Shown: positions 1-7,867 of the stretch, piece after piece
Numbering within the stretch: position 1 is the stretch's first letter
Layout of the letters: every line of letters starts with the position of its first letter
Assembly: GCF_022836495.1 (NCBI RefSeq)
Contig: NZ_BQXM01000019.1
Span: 1 to 64,000 of the forward strand
DNA from: Desulforhabdus sp. TSK
Lineage (GTDB): Bacteria; Desulfobacterota; Syntrophobacteria; Syntrophobacterales; Syntrophobacteraceae
Length of the DNA: 64,000 bases
Direction: 5' to 3'
The notes under the pieces: model-generated
Databases searched by the model: none
What the model was told of the DNA's origin: nothing
What the model saw: the letters and a program-made list of their open reading frames with translations, nothing else
Position numbers and translations under genes: made by a program

Positions 1-334
1 GCTCTAGATCCCTCAGTGGCCTTTTTTTGTTCTCAAAAAGAGACAACGTCGCTGAGCTACGCCCTTTCATCGCGATGGACGACTTTCCAACCGGCCATTT
101 TGGCAGGTTTGCTGACCGCCGGTAATAGCGGCCGACCTGGAGCAATGGGAGGAATCACTCCAGGTCAACGAACGAGAATAATGGAACAGATGCTCGCTGG
201 TTTTCCATCACTAGAGAAAAGAGACTCTGGCCAGGGTTTCGGGGGGTATCCCCCAACAAAAGAGAGGTCCGAGGCGAGGTCGTAGGGGGTGGAAAGAGCT
301 TTTCTGGTTTCCGCACAGTATATGCATGGGTTCC
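1..334. other. No confident gene; one short inverted repeat
   Basis: I see no convincing coding frame on either strand in this edge stretch. It holds one perfect 9-bp inverted repeat (134-142 and 158-166, arms GACCTGGAG/CTCCAGGTC, 15-nt loop). The sequence lies inside what I interpret as the right part of a genomic island. Confidence 0.4.
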
Positions 335-532
335 CTACTGCCGCAGCTTTCCCGCCTTCATGCTCTGGAAGGTGTATTCGTAGGGGACAATGGGGCGGCT
401 ACCGGGGATGATCCCGTAGCTGGCCGAAAAGATGCGTAGGTCGAGACTTGCCTCACCATAGTTCTTGCGGAACTGGCTGACTCCTTTCATCAGTCGAGAT
501 GCAGTGTCCTTTGTAAACTCGTACCCATTGTC
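335..532 (-). pseudogene. Decayed protein fragment (C-terminal part)
   Basis: On the minus strand a stretch of about 65 codons reads as plausible protein, including SASYGIIPGSRPIVPYEYTF, and ends in TAG at 335-337. It has no start codon in a sensible place and is closed upstream by an in-frame TAA at 533-535, so it looks like the C-terminal remnant of a larger gene whose 5' part is frameshifted or lost. The SxxYGxI...PIxPYxxTF pattern recalls DUF6884/YaaA-like proteins, but this is only a resemblance by eye. The 285 bases up to the next gene show no other convincing gene. Confidence 0.35.
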
Positions 533-819
533 TTATCCAGGGTCTTGTTACCTCCCTCTACGACGCCGCAGCGACAGCCCTGCGCTTATATTGTGGTCGG
601 TTTTCTCAAATCGAAGGATGGTGTCGATGCTGCCTATGACGATGAAACAAAATTCCATCCTTCGATGTCCTTCAGGTGATACAGTGCAGGAGGTCGGCGC
701 TCGCCGGAGAATATGAAGGTGCAGAGAAGCCTTATGCAGGAAGCATTACTAATTCCTCAAGATCATCACCAATATCCTTCCTGCATAGGTACCTTCACTC
801 GCCTCTATGTCATCGTCTT

Positions 820-1236
820 TCAGGATTCTTCATCCCCGAATTTCTTCTGAAGCTCACAGATCATGTTTTCCATCTGCTTGAGCTTCTTCTTTTCCGACAC
901 GAGGGATCGGATATCTCGGATGGCAGCCTGATCCAGTTCGTTCAACATCATGATGATCTCTCCGGCCAGGGCATTTGTCTCCTCGTCTCCCGTACGATAC
1001 TTCCATTCACTCACCACGTTTGACCTAAAGATCTCTCCTTCACCGAGCATGAGCCAAGTGGGATCGATGTCTTTTAGTTCTTCCAGGAGATGGATGATCT
1101 TGTCGGATCCTGGGACCTGCTCCTGCTTTTCGTACTTCCGATAAACCCGCTCGGTCACACCCATTTTTTCAGCCATTTCTCTGGGATGAAGAGACAATCT
1201 GGTTCGCAGTCTTGTGAGCCTCTCAGCAAGAGACAT
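820..1236 (-). CDS. XRE-family helix-turn-helix transcriptional regulator
   Basis: This is a 138-residue phage-repressor-type DNA-binding protein. Residues about 5-62 form an HTH_3-like domain (RLTRLRTRLSLHPREMAEKM followed by a recognition segment with YRKYEKQEQ). The C-terminal third is charged and heptad-like (VSEKKKLKQMENMICELQKK) and could be a coiled coil for dimerisation. The middle segment DPTWLMLGEGEIF is typical of this repressor class. The gene starts with ATG at 1236 and reads away from the unknown gene at 1531, with an AT-rich intergenic region between them that would suit its operator. It probably regulates the mobile element it sits in. The exact target is unknown. Confidence 0.85.
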   Translation of the reverse strand: MSLAERLTRLRTRLSLHPREMAEKMGVTERVYRKYEKQEQVPGSDKIIHLLEELKDIDPTWLMLGEGEIFRSNVVSEWKYRTGDEETNALAGEIIMMLNELDQAAIRDIRSLVSEKKKLKQMENMICELQKKFGDEES

Positions 1237-1530
1237 GTGTTTCCTCTTTGATTTTTAGATCAAAAAAAGCTTGACTTCTGAACTTTACATCAATACATTG
1301 TATTACATTATGCGAAAATGCTATCATGTAATGGCTCGACATTCAAGATCTAAAGGACAATCTGCATAGTACTGCTCCATGCCCTTGATTGCTGGAAAAC
1401 ATATGCTCTCGCAGGGAAATGGAAGATCTCGGCATGGTCGTCCCGGTGAATGATCATGCGAAATCTGTGGGTTGTCCCTAGAAAACTTGTATTAGCGCGA
1501 ACTTCACCGTGAGCATGCGTACTTTTTGCC

Positions 1531-2643
1531 ATGATGAATCGACTTCTGGAACACCTGGAACAGTTCCATCATTCAGTTCTCAGCGAGAGCGAGCTCCACA
1601 CACTTTTGACTCCTCAAGAGAGTGAAAACCTGATGCAGCAGCGCATTCTCATGGATTGCGCTGAACCCCATGGATGCGCATTTTCCGCCGGTTGCAGCCA
1701 TGCCTGTCCCATGTGCTCTTACCCCCACAAAGACTGTATCGAAGCCGGTCCTTTGGCTCATGAAAAAGAAGACGCCCCAGTGCCTCGTGAGAACGGCATG
1801 CGCCGTTATGTAGTGTGCCTGCGGCAGTTTCTGTCTGTTCTGCACAGGATCAACGGTCTTCATGGCCGGGTGCACCGGCTGGACAGAGATGGCTTTTACC
1901 TGGGGCGCAGGGTTTACGGAAACCGCCGAGTGGGATTTGTATTTCTCCGCCGCATAGACGAAAGAGAATTGTTGAAACTGGCAGGGCTCCGGCATCTGTG
2001 TCGGGAGGATGAATTCCTCGTTCTTCTGAATCCATCCTTCACCATTGAAAACCTGTTTATCCGCCACCTCCTGCATCTGGAGCACATGGTCCAAAAGCCC
2101 CTGGCCCAGTGCCTCGATCCTGAGACACTGGAAATTCCCCTGGAAGAAATGGTCTCGGAATTCCTGCAACCGGAGCAAAGCGAAATCCTTCGGTCGGCCC
2201 CTCTCTCCAAAGCCCAAGCGTTGGATCACCAAAGGTTCGAATTTCTCTGCCATGACCGGTTGCATGTCCCCGGCACCCTTCCGACCAAACGCAGCAATCT
2301 CATCCATCTCAATGATAACCCGCTCCGTTTGGGGGATGCGCTTTTCGTGCTGCTCCTGTACCTGGCCGTGGAGCTCAAGAAAGGAGAAGGGGGTTGGGTG
2401 GACAAGATCACCCTGTGGGAAAAGGGACTGGTTTCCAGCCCTGATTCCTATCAGGCCTACAGCAACCTGCGCAACACCCTCGCGGGCTCTCTCCTGAAAA
2501 AGGACGGGGCCGCCTTCATCCAAAACGACGGCTCCAAACGCTACCGCATTTCCACCCACCCCGATTGCATCACCTATGACAAGGCAAAACTTCTGAATCA
2601 CCCGGACCAGAGGGTGAAGGCCTTGGCGCGGGAGCTTCCCTGA
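1531..2643 (+). CDS. Conserved-looking protein of unknown function with N-terminal cysteine cluster
   Basis: This 370-residue protein matches no family I recognise. Residues 43-69 carry six cysteines (C43, C49, C55, C59, C62, C69) with interspersed histidines, which suggests a zinc or Fe-S site. The middle is rich in Leu/Arg and the last about 110 residues look like a winged-helix fold ending in a KRYRIS beta hairpin. There is no signal peptide or membrane segment. The start is one of two adjacent ATGs at 1531/1534, and an in-frame stop lies just upstream, so a longer form is excluded. No good Shine-Dalgarno is visible. It sits between the XRE regulator and the abiE operon in the probable island, so a defence or mobile-element role is possible but unproven. 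Confidence 0.75.
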   Translation: MMNRLLEHLEQFHHSVLSESELHTLLTPQESENLMQQRILMDCAEPHGCAFSAGCSHACPMCSYPHKDCIEAGPLAHEKEDAPVPRENGMRRYVVCLRQFLSVLHRINGLHGRVHRLDRDGFYLGRRVYGNRRVGFVFLRRIDERELLKLAGLRHLCREDEFLVLLNPSFTIENLFIRHLLHLEHMVQKPLAQCLDPETLEIPLEEMVSEFLQPEQSEILRSAPLSKAQALDHQRFEFLCHDRLHVPGTLPTKRSNLIHLNDNPLRLGDALFVLLLYLAVELKKGEGGWVDKITLWEKGLVSSPDSYQAYSNLRNTLAGSLLKKDGAAFIQNDGSKRYRISTHPDCITYDKAKLLNHPDQRVKALARELP

Positions 2644-2912
2644 TCAGGGGGAGCAAGGGGTTCTGGGTATGGAGCGCCATTCCGGTTCTTTGCCATGGGT
2701 TGCTTCCTCTGCCTGCCGCTTCCTGGCGTCACCATGATGGAAACCGAAACCGAGTTGATGGGGGAGCGCAGAAAAAGCGGAAAAGATGTGCTGCCCTTTT
2801 CCTCGGTGGAATCCCGGACGGGGTTCTCACGGGAAGAGTTTTTCATGATCCTCCTGGCGGTATGGCCCGTATCCCGTTTGACTGAAGCAGTGGGCAAATG
2901 GGCGAAGAAGGA

Positions 2913-2979
2913 TTGACATGCCTCGTTGGTTTGGATAAAAATGTCATCATTTCTTGATCAAAGAATGCATTTTTATCCA
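2913..2979 (+). promoter_or_regulatory. abiE promoter with overlapping palindromic operator
   Basis: A perfect -35 TTGACA (2913-2918) is followed after 17 bp by a -10-like TAAAAA (2936-2941). The -10 lies in the left arm of a perfect 12-bp inverted repeat (2932-2943 TGGATAAAAATG, 2968-2979 CATTTTTATCCA). The centre, around TTGATCAA, is itself nearly palindromic. AbiEi antitoxins are known to repress their own operon by binding inverted repeats in the promoter, and this arrangement fits that. Confidence 0.6.
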
Positions 2980-2989
2980 GAGGTGCTCA

Positions 2990-3604
2990 GTGGGACAAGT
3001 GGACCGTGAGACTTTCAGAAAGGCCGGTGTTGTGTTTCGCCGGTACGGAGGGCTTCTGAAAACAACAGATGCCCTGCAAGCCGGGATACATCCACGCACC
3101 CTATATGCTATGCGAGATGCCGGATTCCTTGAGCAGCTCTCCCGCGGTCTCTACAGGCTGGCGGAGATGCCCGCTCTTGGAAGTCCTGATCTCGTCTCGG
3201 TTGCCCTCAAGGTCCCGGGGGGGGTGATCTGTCTCATTTCCGCACTCTCTTTTCATGAGATCACAACCCAAATTCCCCATGAAGTATACGTGGCGCTGGA
3301 GCGTGGGGCCAGAGCACCACGCCTCGACTATCCGCCCCTTCGCGTGTTCCGGTTCACCGGCAAGGCTTTCACGGAGGGAGTGGAAGATCATGAGATAGAT
3401 GGCGTCTCGGCCAGGATCTATAGCCCCGAAAAGACACTGGCCGACTGTTTCAAATACCGAAACAAGATCGGTTTGGATACGGCTCTTGAAGCTCTCAGGC
3501 TTTACAGGCAGCGAAAACCGATAAAGGTGGAAGCTCTAATCGAGTTTGCCCGCATCTGTCGCGTCGAGAAGGTGATGCGCCCTTATCTGGAGGCCGTGCT
3601 ATGA
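2990..3604 (+). CDS. abiEi: AbiEi-like antitoxin / transcriptional regulator (type IV toxin-antitoxin)
   Basis: The N-terminal winged helix (FRRYGGLLKTTDALQAGI, then HPRTLYAMRDAGFLEQLSRG) and the downstream domain with the ALSFHEITTQIP and YSPEKTLADCFKYRNKIG segments are characteristic of AbiEi antitoxins. These neutralise AbiEii without direct complex formation and repress their own operon. I place the start at GTG 2990, preceded by AGAGGTG, giving 204 residues; an in-frame TTG at 2954 would lie inside the operator palindrome. The stop overlaps the AbiEii start by 4 nt (ATGA), so the two are translationally coupled. The pair probably acts in abortive infection or stabilises the island. Confidence 0.85.
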   Translation: MGQVDRETFRKAGVVFRRYGGLLKTTDALQAGIHPRTLYAMRDAGFLEQLSRGLYRLAEMPALGSPDLVSVALKVPGGVICLISALSFHEITTQIPHEVYVALERGARAPRLDYPPLRVFRFTGKAFTEGVEDHEIDGVSARIYSPEKTLADCFKYRNKIGLDTALEALRLYRQRKPIKVEALIEFARICRVEKVMRPYLEAVL

Positions 3605-4536
3605 CGCAGAGTCACCTCAAGAACATCGCAGCATCCGTGCGGCAGCGACTCCTCAACAAGGCTCGTGAGACGGCGCGTCCCCTCAATGAGCTTCTCCAGT
3701 ACTATGCGATGGAGCGATTCCTCTATCGAATGTCACAGTCTCAGTATTCGGAGAGGTTCATCCTCAAGGGTGCGCTGATGTTTGCCGCCTGGCGGGCTCC
3801 ACTTTCCCGGCCGACCATGGACATAGATCTCCTCGGCAGGACGAGCAACCGGGTGGATGACATCGTTGAGGTGGTGAAGGAGATTTGCATCCAAGAAGTC
3901 TCACCGGATGGGGTCGTTTTCGATCCGGACAGTGTGGTAGGCGAGCGCATCGTGGAAGATGCGGATTATGAGGGGGTACGGGTACGCTTTCGGGGGTATG
4001 TCGATACGGCACGAATATCCATGCAGTTGGACATCGGTTTTGGTGATGCAGTGATTCCGGCACCGACTGTGGTCGAGTATCCCGTCATTCTCCAAATGCC
4101 GTCGCCCAAGATCAGGGGCTATAGCAGGGAAAGCGTGGTCGCAGAAAAGCTCGAAGTCATAGTCAAACTGGGAACCTTGAACAGCCGTATGAAAGATTTC
4201 TACGATATCTGGCTTTTGTCGCGTCAGTTTGATTTTGACGGAGAGATACTGGCTGCGGCGATCCGGACGACATTCGCAAATCGGGGGACCGAGTTGACGG
4301 CACAACCGGCGGCATTTACAGGTCGCTTTTACGATGATCCAACGAAGAGAACCCAATGGAAGGCATTCCTCCGCAAGTCTCGACTGGAAAATGCTCCTGA
4401 AGAGCTTTCAAAGGTGACATCCGCGCTCGCGTTGTTCCTGGCGCCAATGATGGAGGCCCTGCTTGCGGGAGAAGCATTCAGACGATTTTGGAAAGCGCCC
4501 GGCTTGTGGCAGGCCAGTGGAGAAATGGAGCAATAA
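3601..4536 (+). CDS. abiEii: AbiEii-like nucleotidyltransferase toxin (type IV toxin-antitoxin)
   Basis: This 311-residue protein has the DUF1814/AbiEii nucleotidyltransferase motifs. Near residues 55-78 it has KGALMF with the metal-binding DID pair (D74, D76), then QLDIGFGD with a further acidic residue, then VVAEKLEVIVKLG with the conserved lysine, and RMKDFYDIWLLSR. AbiEii/MenT-type toxins transfer nucleotides, for MenT to tRNA acceptor ends, and stop growth when unchecked. Length and motif order are normal, so the toxin looks intact. It overlaps abiEi by 4 nt. No third gene follows on this strand before the tRNA fragment. Confidence 0.88.
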   Translation: MTQSHLKNIAASVRQRLLNKARETARPLNELLQYYAMERFLYRMSQSQYSERFILKGALMFAAWRAPLSRPTMDIDLLGRTSNRVDDIVEVVKEICIQEVSPDGVVFDPDSVVGERIVEDADYEGVRVRFRGYVDTARISMQLDIGFGDAVIPAPTVVEYPVILQMPSPKIRGYSRESVVAEKLEVIVKLGTLNSRMKDFYDIWLLSRQFDFDGEILAAAIRTTFANRGTELTAQPAAFTGRFYDDPTKRTQWKAFLRKSRLENAPEELSKVTSALALFLAPMMEALLAGEAFRRFWKAPGLWQASGEMEQ

Positions 4537-4792
4537 AGCGATAATACAGCCATTGCTCGTCATCCTTCGAAAACGAGACAAGCTTTCACGAGTCTCCAAA
4601 CAACCTTAGCCTATGCAAAAGAGGACCAGCTCAATCTGAAATTTACCTTCTTGCCTGTGTGAGAATCCGTGTGAGAATTTGTGTGTGAGATGTGCCAAAG
4701 CATGGAAAATCTGCCACTGTGAAGAAACTAGAACATCATGTGTTTTCAATAACTTCATTTATATTGAGGATGTTGTGAAGCTTGGGGAAAAT
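4537..4792. other. Intergenic stretch before the tRNA fragment
   Basis: I see no gene here. The sequence becomes AT-rich towards its right end, immediately left of the tRNA-Leu fragment. That agrees with an island border rather than with coding DNA. Confidence 0.4.
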
Positions 4793-4849
4793 GACTTAAA
4801 ATCCCTCGGTCGCAAGGCTGTACGAGTTCGAGTCTCGTCCCAGGCACCA
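4793..4849 (+). other. tRNA-Leu 3' fragment, probable att site of a genomic island
   Basis: From the anticodon loop (CTTAAAA, anticodon TAA) through the variable arm, the T arm (GTTCGAGTC) and the acceptor 3' strand to the encoded CCA at 4847-4849, this matches the 3' half of a bacterial tRNA-Leu. The 5' half is absent: the bases before 4793 do not pair with the anticodon-stem or acceptor 3' strands. Such 3' fragments are typical of the distal att copy left when an element integrates into a tRNA gene. The orientation predicts that the element lies to the left and that the intact tRNA-Leu and integrase are beyond the left edge. Confidence 0.7.
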
Positions 4850-4970
4850 GTTTTCCCCCGTGTCAGGCATTGTATGCCTTGGATCACGCAGTATAATGCG
4901 TGAAACGGTGCGGCAGAGTGCGCATGACCGTGCACATTGATTCTGACCGGAAATCAACTGGAGGCGGATG

Positions 4971-5235
4971 ATGACCCTTCGTGAGATACTATCCGACATT
5001 CATGCCCTGGAAGAAGATCTGCTGGATTTTGAACGCAAGTACGGCGTCCGTTCCGAGACTTTCTATGCGGCATATGTCATCGGCGAGGAGCCGGAGGACG
5101 ATACCTGGATGCTCGATTTTGGCGAATGGGCCAGCATTACCGCACATGGCTCGCCCGGCAGGCCGAATACAGGAATGAAATCCAGCGGATCCAAAGGAAA
5201 GGACCGAGCCTTGCAGGATTGATCAAGGTGGCTGC
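4971..5235 (+). pseudogene. Frameshifted partner (antitoxin) of the TumE-like toxin
   Basis: The gene starts at ATG 4971 behind GGAGG and reads MTLREILSDIHALEEDLLDF, then up to GEWASI. From about 5139 the sensible protein continues in another frame as RTWLARQAEYRNEIQRIQRK, then GPSLAGLIKVAA, and ends in a TGA that overlaps the toxin start (ATGA at 5235-5238). A single missing base near 5138/5139 would restore one continuous protein of about 89 residues. As written, the first frame runs on to a stop at 5222. This is either a real inactivating mutation or a sequencing error. The small acidic helical protein in front of a DUF6516 toxin is the usual antitoxin position. Confidence 0.65.
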
Positions 5236-5667
5236 ATGAGCGATCCACTGCGTACCGCGGAGGATTATGAGCTGTTTCTTTACACCCTCGTTGATGCCTT
5301 TCCATCGGTGCACCATTCCACTCTGACATTCGTAAGGCGTGGGGCATCCCTCACCCACGTCTCCGGTGAACTGCATTTCGACCATGGCCCGCGTTTGGTC
5401 ATCCGTGAGAGGCTCGTGTTCGATCGGTTGCCGGTAACCATAGACTGGTACGGCTACGAAGTCTGGCGGGGGGGGGAAGAGAAGCTTTACTGGTATGATC
5501 CTCAGCACCACCCAACCGACTTGAGCCTCCAGAGCAGTTATCCTCATCACAAGCATCTTCCCCAGGATATCAAACACAAGCGCATTCCTGCTTCCGAAAT
5601 GCGCTTTATTTCCACTAACCTGCCTGTCCTGGTTCGTAAAATCGAGAAGCTCTGCGTAGGATCTTGA
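5236..5667 (+). CDS. TumE/DUF6516-family toxin-like protein
   Basis: This 143-residue protein resembles the TumE family (DUF6516) of toxin-antitoxin modules. Features are a beta-rich middle with RLVIRERLVFDRLPVTIDWY and YGYEVW, the segment EKLYWYDPQHHP, and the C-terminal HKRIPASEMRF segment. It starts at ATG 5236 and overlaps the stop of the upstream partner, which implies translational coupling. The partner is frameshifted, so if the toxin is active the cell would have it without its usual antitoxin. Function by family resemblance only. The catalytic activity of these proteins is not visible from the sequence. Confidence 0.75.
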   Translation: MSDPLRTAEDYELFLYTLVDAFPSVHHSTLTFVRRGASLTHVSGELHFDHGPRLVIRERLVFDRLPVTIDWYGYEVWRGGEEKLYWYDPQHHPTDLSLQSSYPHHKHLPQDIKHKRIPASEMRFISTNLPVLVRKIEKLCVGS

Positions 5668-5688
5668 CAGACAGCTGCTTTGCTTCGA

Positions 5689-5881
5689 CTATATGTCCTC
5701 GATCTCGATGAGAAGGGCGCTGATATCGTCGGCGTACCCGAGCGCCCTGGACCGTTGAACGAGCTTGGTGACTGTCCGGCATCTGTCATCATATCGCTCC
5801 ACAACGGTGGCTGCCTTGATCGCTCTTCAGCAGGTGAACCATCATCTGGTATTGGCTAAAGTTTGCAATTCCGAGATGCAC
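5689..5881 (-). pseudogene. Frameshifted C-terminal remnant, possibly of a protein phosphatase
   Basis: Two minus-strand frames give consecutive pieces of plausible protein. Upstream VHLGIANFSQYQMMVHLLKS is closed by a stop and then continues, in another frame, as TVVERYDDRCRTVTKLVQRS and RALGYADDISALLIEIEDI up to the TAG at 5689. A one-base shift near 5825 separates them. The ending GYxDDISxLLIEI resembles the last strand of PP2C/SpoIIE phosphatases. This is a by-eye resemblance in a short remnant. Confidence 0.35.
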
Positions 5882-5939
5882 TCTACTCTCCTTGAGGATC
5901 GGAGCACTGCGGTGACGTACAGCAAATGGAGGCCATAGA

Positions 5940-6263
5940 ATGGATGATTTGATTGAGGGATATCTCGATAGTTCTCATGAAATCGTTGGAGACCGAGTTC
6001 CAGGAGAAATGGCTTATGACAATGAGATCGTAAAGCAATTGGGAAAGGGCCGAGATATCAAAAAGGCTTTCAAGATGGCAGCTCGGAAGTACCCATCGGA
6101 GGCCCTCCAGTGGAATGAAGAAAACATAGGGGACATGGACGCTCATTACGAATACCTGGTGGAGCATGAGGAGATCACAAGGAAGCTCTCTGCTCCGGCG
6201 GGCTCTGGATCAAAAAAGCGGATAGGGAGCAATGAAGATGGTATTTACATCCGAAAACGATGA
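5940..6263 (+). CDS. Small protein of unknown function, first gene of a three-gene set
   Basis: This is a 107-residue, charged, soluble protein (MDDLIEGYLDSSHEIVGDRV...). I do not recognise it. The DNEIVKQLGKGRDIKKAFKM segment looks helical, followed by EEHxxYLVEHEEI-like acidic helices. Its 3' end overlaps the next gene by 32 nt, so the two are likely co-translated. An operon with the genes at 6232 and 6961 is likely from direction and spacing. Confidence 0.65.
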   Translation: MDDLIEGYLDSSHEIVGDRVPGEMAYDNEIVKQLGKGRDIKKAFKMAARKYPSEALQWNEENIGDMDAHYEYLVEHEEITRKLSAPAGSGSKKRIGSNEDGIYIRKR

Positions 6264-6924
6264 ACTTTTCAGAACCTATAAACGATTGAGGGATGTCCTC
6301 AACGCAATGAACAAGGAATTGATCCGTCATCTGACAAGGAATTCCATCCAGGAGTCTGCCAGGAAGCTTGGGTTGGCAAGAGGCAAAACTTTGGTCTTTA
6401 GCAACCCGCATGAAGCAGCGGTACTCTTTGATTATTGCCTGTACAATTCTCGATCAGGTGGAAAGACTGTGATAGAACGCTACGCAGAGAAAACCCCTCC
6501 CGCACCTGAGTCAGATGAGACGACAGTGCTCCATGCCATGCTTGATTCATTCTTCTCGGTTTTTCAAGTTCGTCAGGTCCATAAAGGTAGAGGAGTCTTG
6601 CTCATCGAGTTTTTTGGGAAATACGAGCTGTTCTTGATGGACATCGGGCTTGGCGATACCGCTGTTCCGGATATGCCCCTGGCTGGAAGGGTATTGCCAT
6701 TTGATGATTTTTACATATCTTCAGGTGCCCTTCTGCCTCTTCATGAAGAGCCGGTAAGTGAGGCGGTCATTCCCATAATGGAGAGATGGCTCCTAAATCG
6801 CCGAGAGATGACTCATTCGAAGCTCTCTTCCGGGCTCGAAGCCAGCTTCTCAGCACAATTTATCCGAGCTGCTTTAAGGGCAGGGGCTCTCGAAACCGTG
6901 CGTTATTCCGACATGAGGGAATAA
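6232..6924 (+). CDS. Protein of unknown function, second gene of a three-gene set
   Basis: This 230-residue soluble protein starts at ATG 6232 with GGGAG just upstream and overlaps the previous gene. The N-terminal half is helical and basic (FRTYKRLRDVLNAMNKELIR). The centre has a beta-rich GVLLIEFFGKYELFLMDIGL segment, and there is no signal peptide or membrane span. I do not recognise a family. It lies 36 nt ahead of the next gene in the same direction, beside two toxin-antitoxin loci. That raises a defence role as a possibility only. Confidence 0.7.
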   Translation: MKMVFTSENDELFRTYKRLRDVLNAMNKELIRHLTRNSIQESARKLGLARGKTLVFSNPHEAAVLFDYCLYNSRSGGKTVIERYAEKTPPAPESDETTVLHAMLDSFFSVFQVRQVHKGRGVLLIEFFGKYELFLMDIGLGDTAVPDMPLAGRVLPFDDFYISSGALLPLHEEPVSEAVIPIMERWLLNRREMTHSKLSSGLEASFSAQFIRAALRAGALETVRYSDMRE

Positions 6925-6960
6925 ACCTTCAGTCCTTCACAGGCAGGGAGGACATACAGA

Positions 6961-7644
6961 GTGAATAAGCAATATCTTTTTGATTTTCTAAAGAAACAAG
7001 ATGCGCCTACTTTGCTGCGGTTGCTGAATGTGGCTTTTGATACGCTGACCACCAATCAGCGGCATGAGGTATTCGGTCAGTTGAAGCTCGAGGTCAAGCC
7101 TTCCCAGGTCGACGAGAAAGAACTGCTGAAGGAGGTCAAGAAATTCTACAATGACTCGCTCCGTGGAGTCTACTACGCCCCATTCAACATCAACTCGAAA
7201 AATTTCATGCACATACCGGAGGAAACCGAGGAATGGTTTGAAAAGCTCGCGGATCTCCTGAGTGATGCGGCCAAAGTCAGTGAGAAAGGCAGCCACGAGC
7301 TTGCTGTCGAGTGCTTCAAAATCCTTTATGAGCTGATCGACAAAATGCAAGATGGAGATGACATCGTCTTTGCCGATGAGTATGGAACTTGGATGATCCC
7401 GGCGGACGAAAAAGTTTTCATCAGGGCCTTTCTGATCTCTCTTTCTGCCGTTTCCAGTCCGGAGGAGTTTGTAGAAGGCGCCATACCGCTTCTGAAACGC
7501 GATAGCCGGGAGTCATTGCACAACAAGGTCTACAAAACTGCTGTTGAGGTGGCAAACGGGGAACAAAAGAAAGCACTTGAATCAGCGATAAAGACCTTGA
7601 AAATAAAGGTGAAAATAGATCTCCCAGGGGCAAAAAGGAGATGA
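6961..7644 (+). CDS. Protein of unknown function, third gene of a three-gene set
   Basis: This 227-residue, mostly helical protein opens with KQYLFDFLKKQDAPTLLRLL and carries several Lys/Glu-rich helices. It starts with GTG at 6961, preceded by GGGAGGAC. No transmembrane segment, catalytic motif or known domain is visible. The repeated leucine-rich helices suggest a helical-repeat or scaffold fold. It is the last gene of the set and is followed about 150 bp later by a strong hairpin that could end its transcript. Confidence 0.7.
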   Translation: MNKQYLFDFLKKQDAPTLLRLLNVAFDTLTTNQRHEVFGQLKLEVKPSQVDEKELLKEVKKFYNDSLRGVYYAPFNINSKNFMHIPEETEEWFEKLADLLSDAAKVSEKGSHELAVECFKILYELIDKMQDGDDIVFADEYGTWMIPADEKVFIRAFLISLSAVSSPEEFVEGAIPLLKRDSRESLHNKVYKTAVEVANGEQKKALESAIKTLKIKVKIDLPGAKRR

Positions 7645-7791
7645 CTTCATCAATGACTATTGACGACGGCGAATAATGTCGAGGGTGCGGCTCTGTGGTT
7701 TCCGGCTATGAAGTTTCAGGAGCCGGGGTGAAAAACACAATCACCCAATGGACTGACATGGATCAGCCGTCGTCGGCTGACTGCTTAACAG

Positions 7792-7826
7792 CAAATGCCC
7801 CCGGGAAACTTCCCCGGGGGCATTTG
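7792..7826. terminator. Strong hairpin between convergent genes, probable bidirectional terminator
   Basis: A perfect 14-bp stem (arms 7792-7805 CAAATGCCCCCGGG and 7813-7826) with a 7-nt loop lies between the plus-strand gene ending at 7644 and the minus-strand gene ending at 7868. There is no long T run, but the position and GC-rich stem with A/T ends fit a terminator serving both directions. Confidence 0.6.
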
Positions 7827-7867
7827 TTGGAGCAGGGGTGTGAAAGTCGATACGCAGGAATCAGCGG

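Noticed and set aside
1573-2601. 342-codon minus-strand ORF opposite the cysteine-rich gene
   Set aside because: It is a mirror frame with low-complexity, arginine- and glutamine-rich text. The plus frame has the better protein character and defined start region.
2695-2916. Possible 73-residue plus-strand ORF before the abiE promoter
   Set aside because: The composition is plausible but there is no ribosome site or family, and the abiE promoter overlaps its end. I leave it out of the gene list.
4740-4849. Intact tRNA-Leu gene
   Set aside because: Only the 3' half is present. The preceding bases do not form the acceptor, D or 5' anticodon stem.
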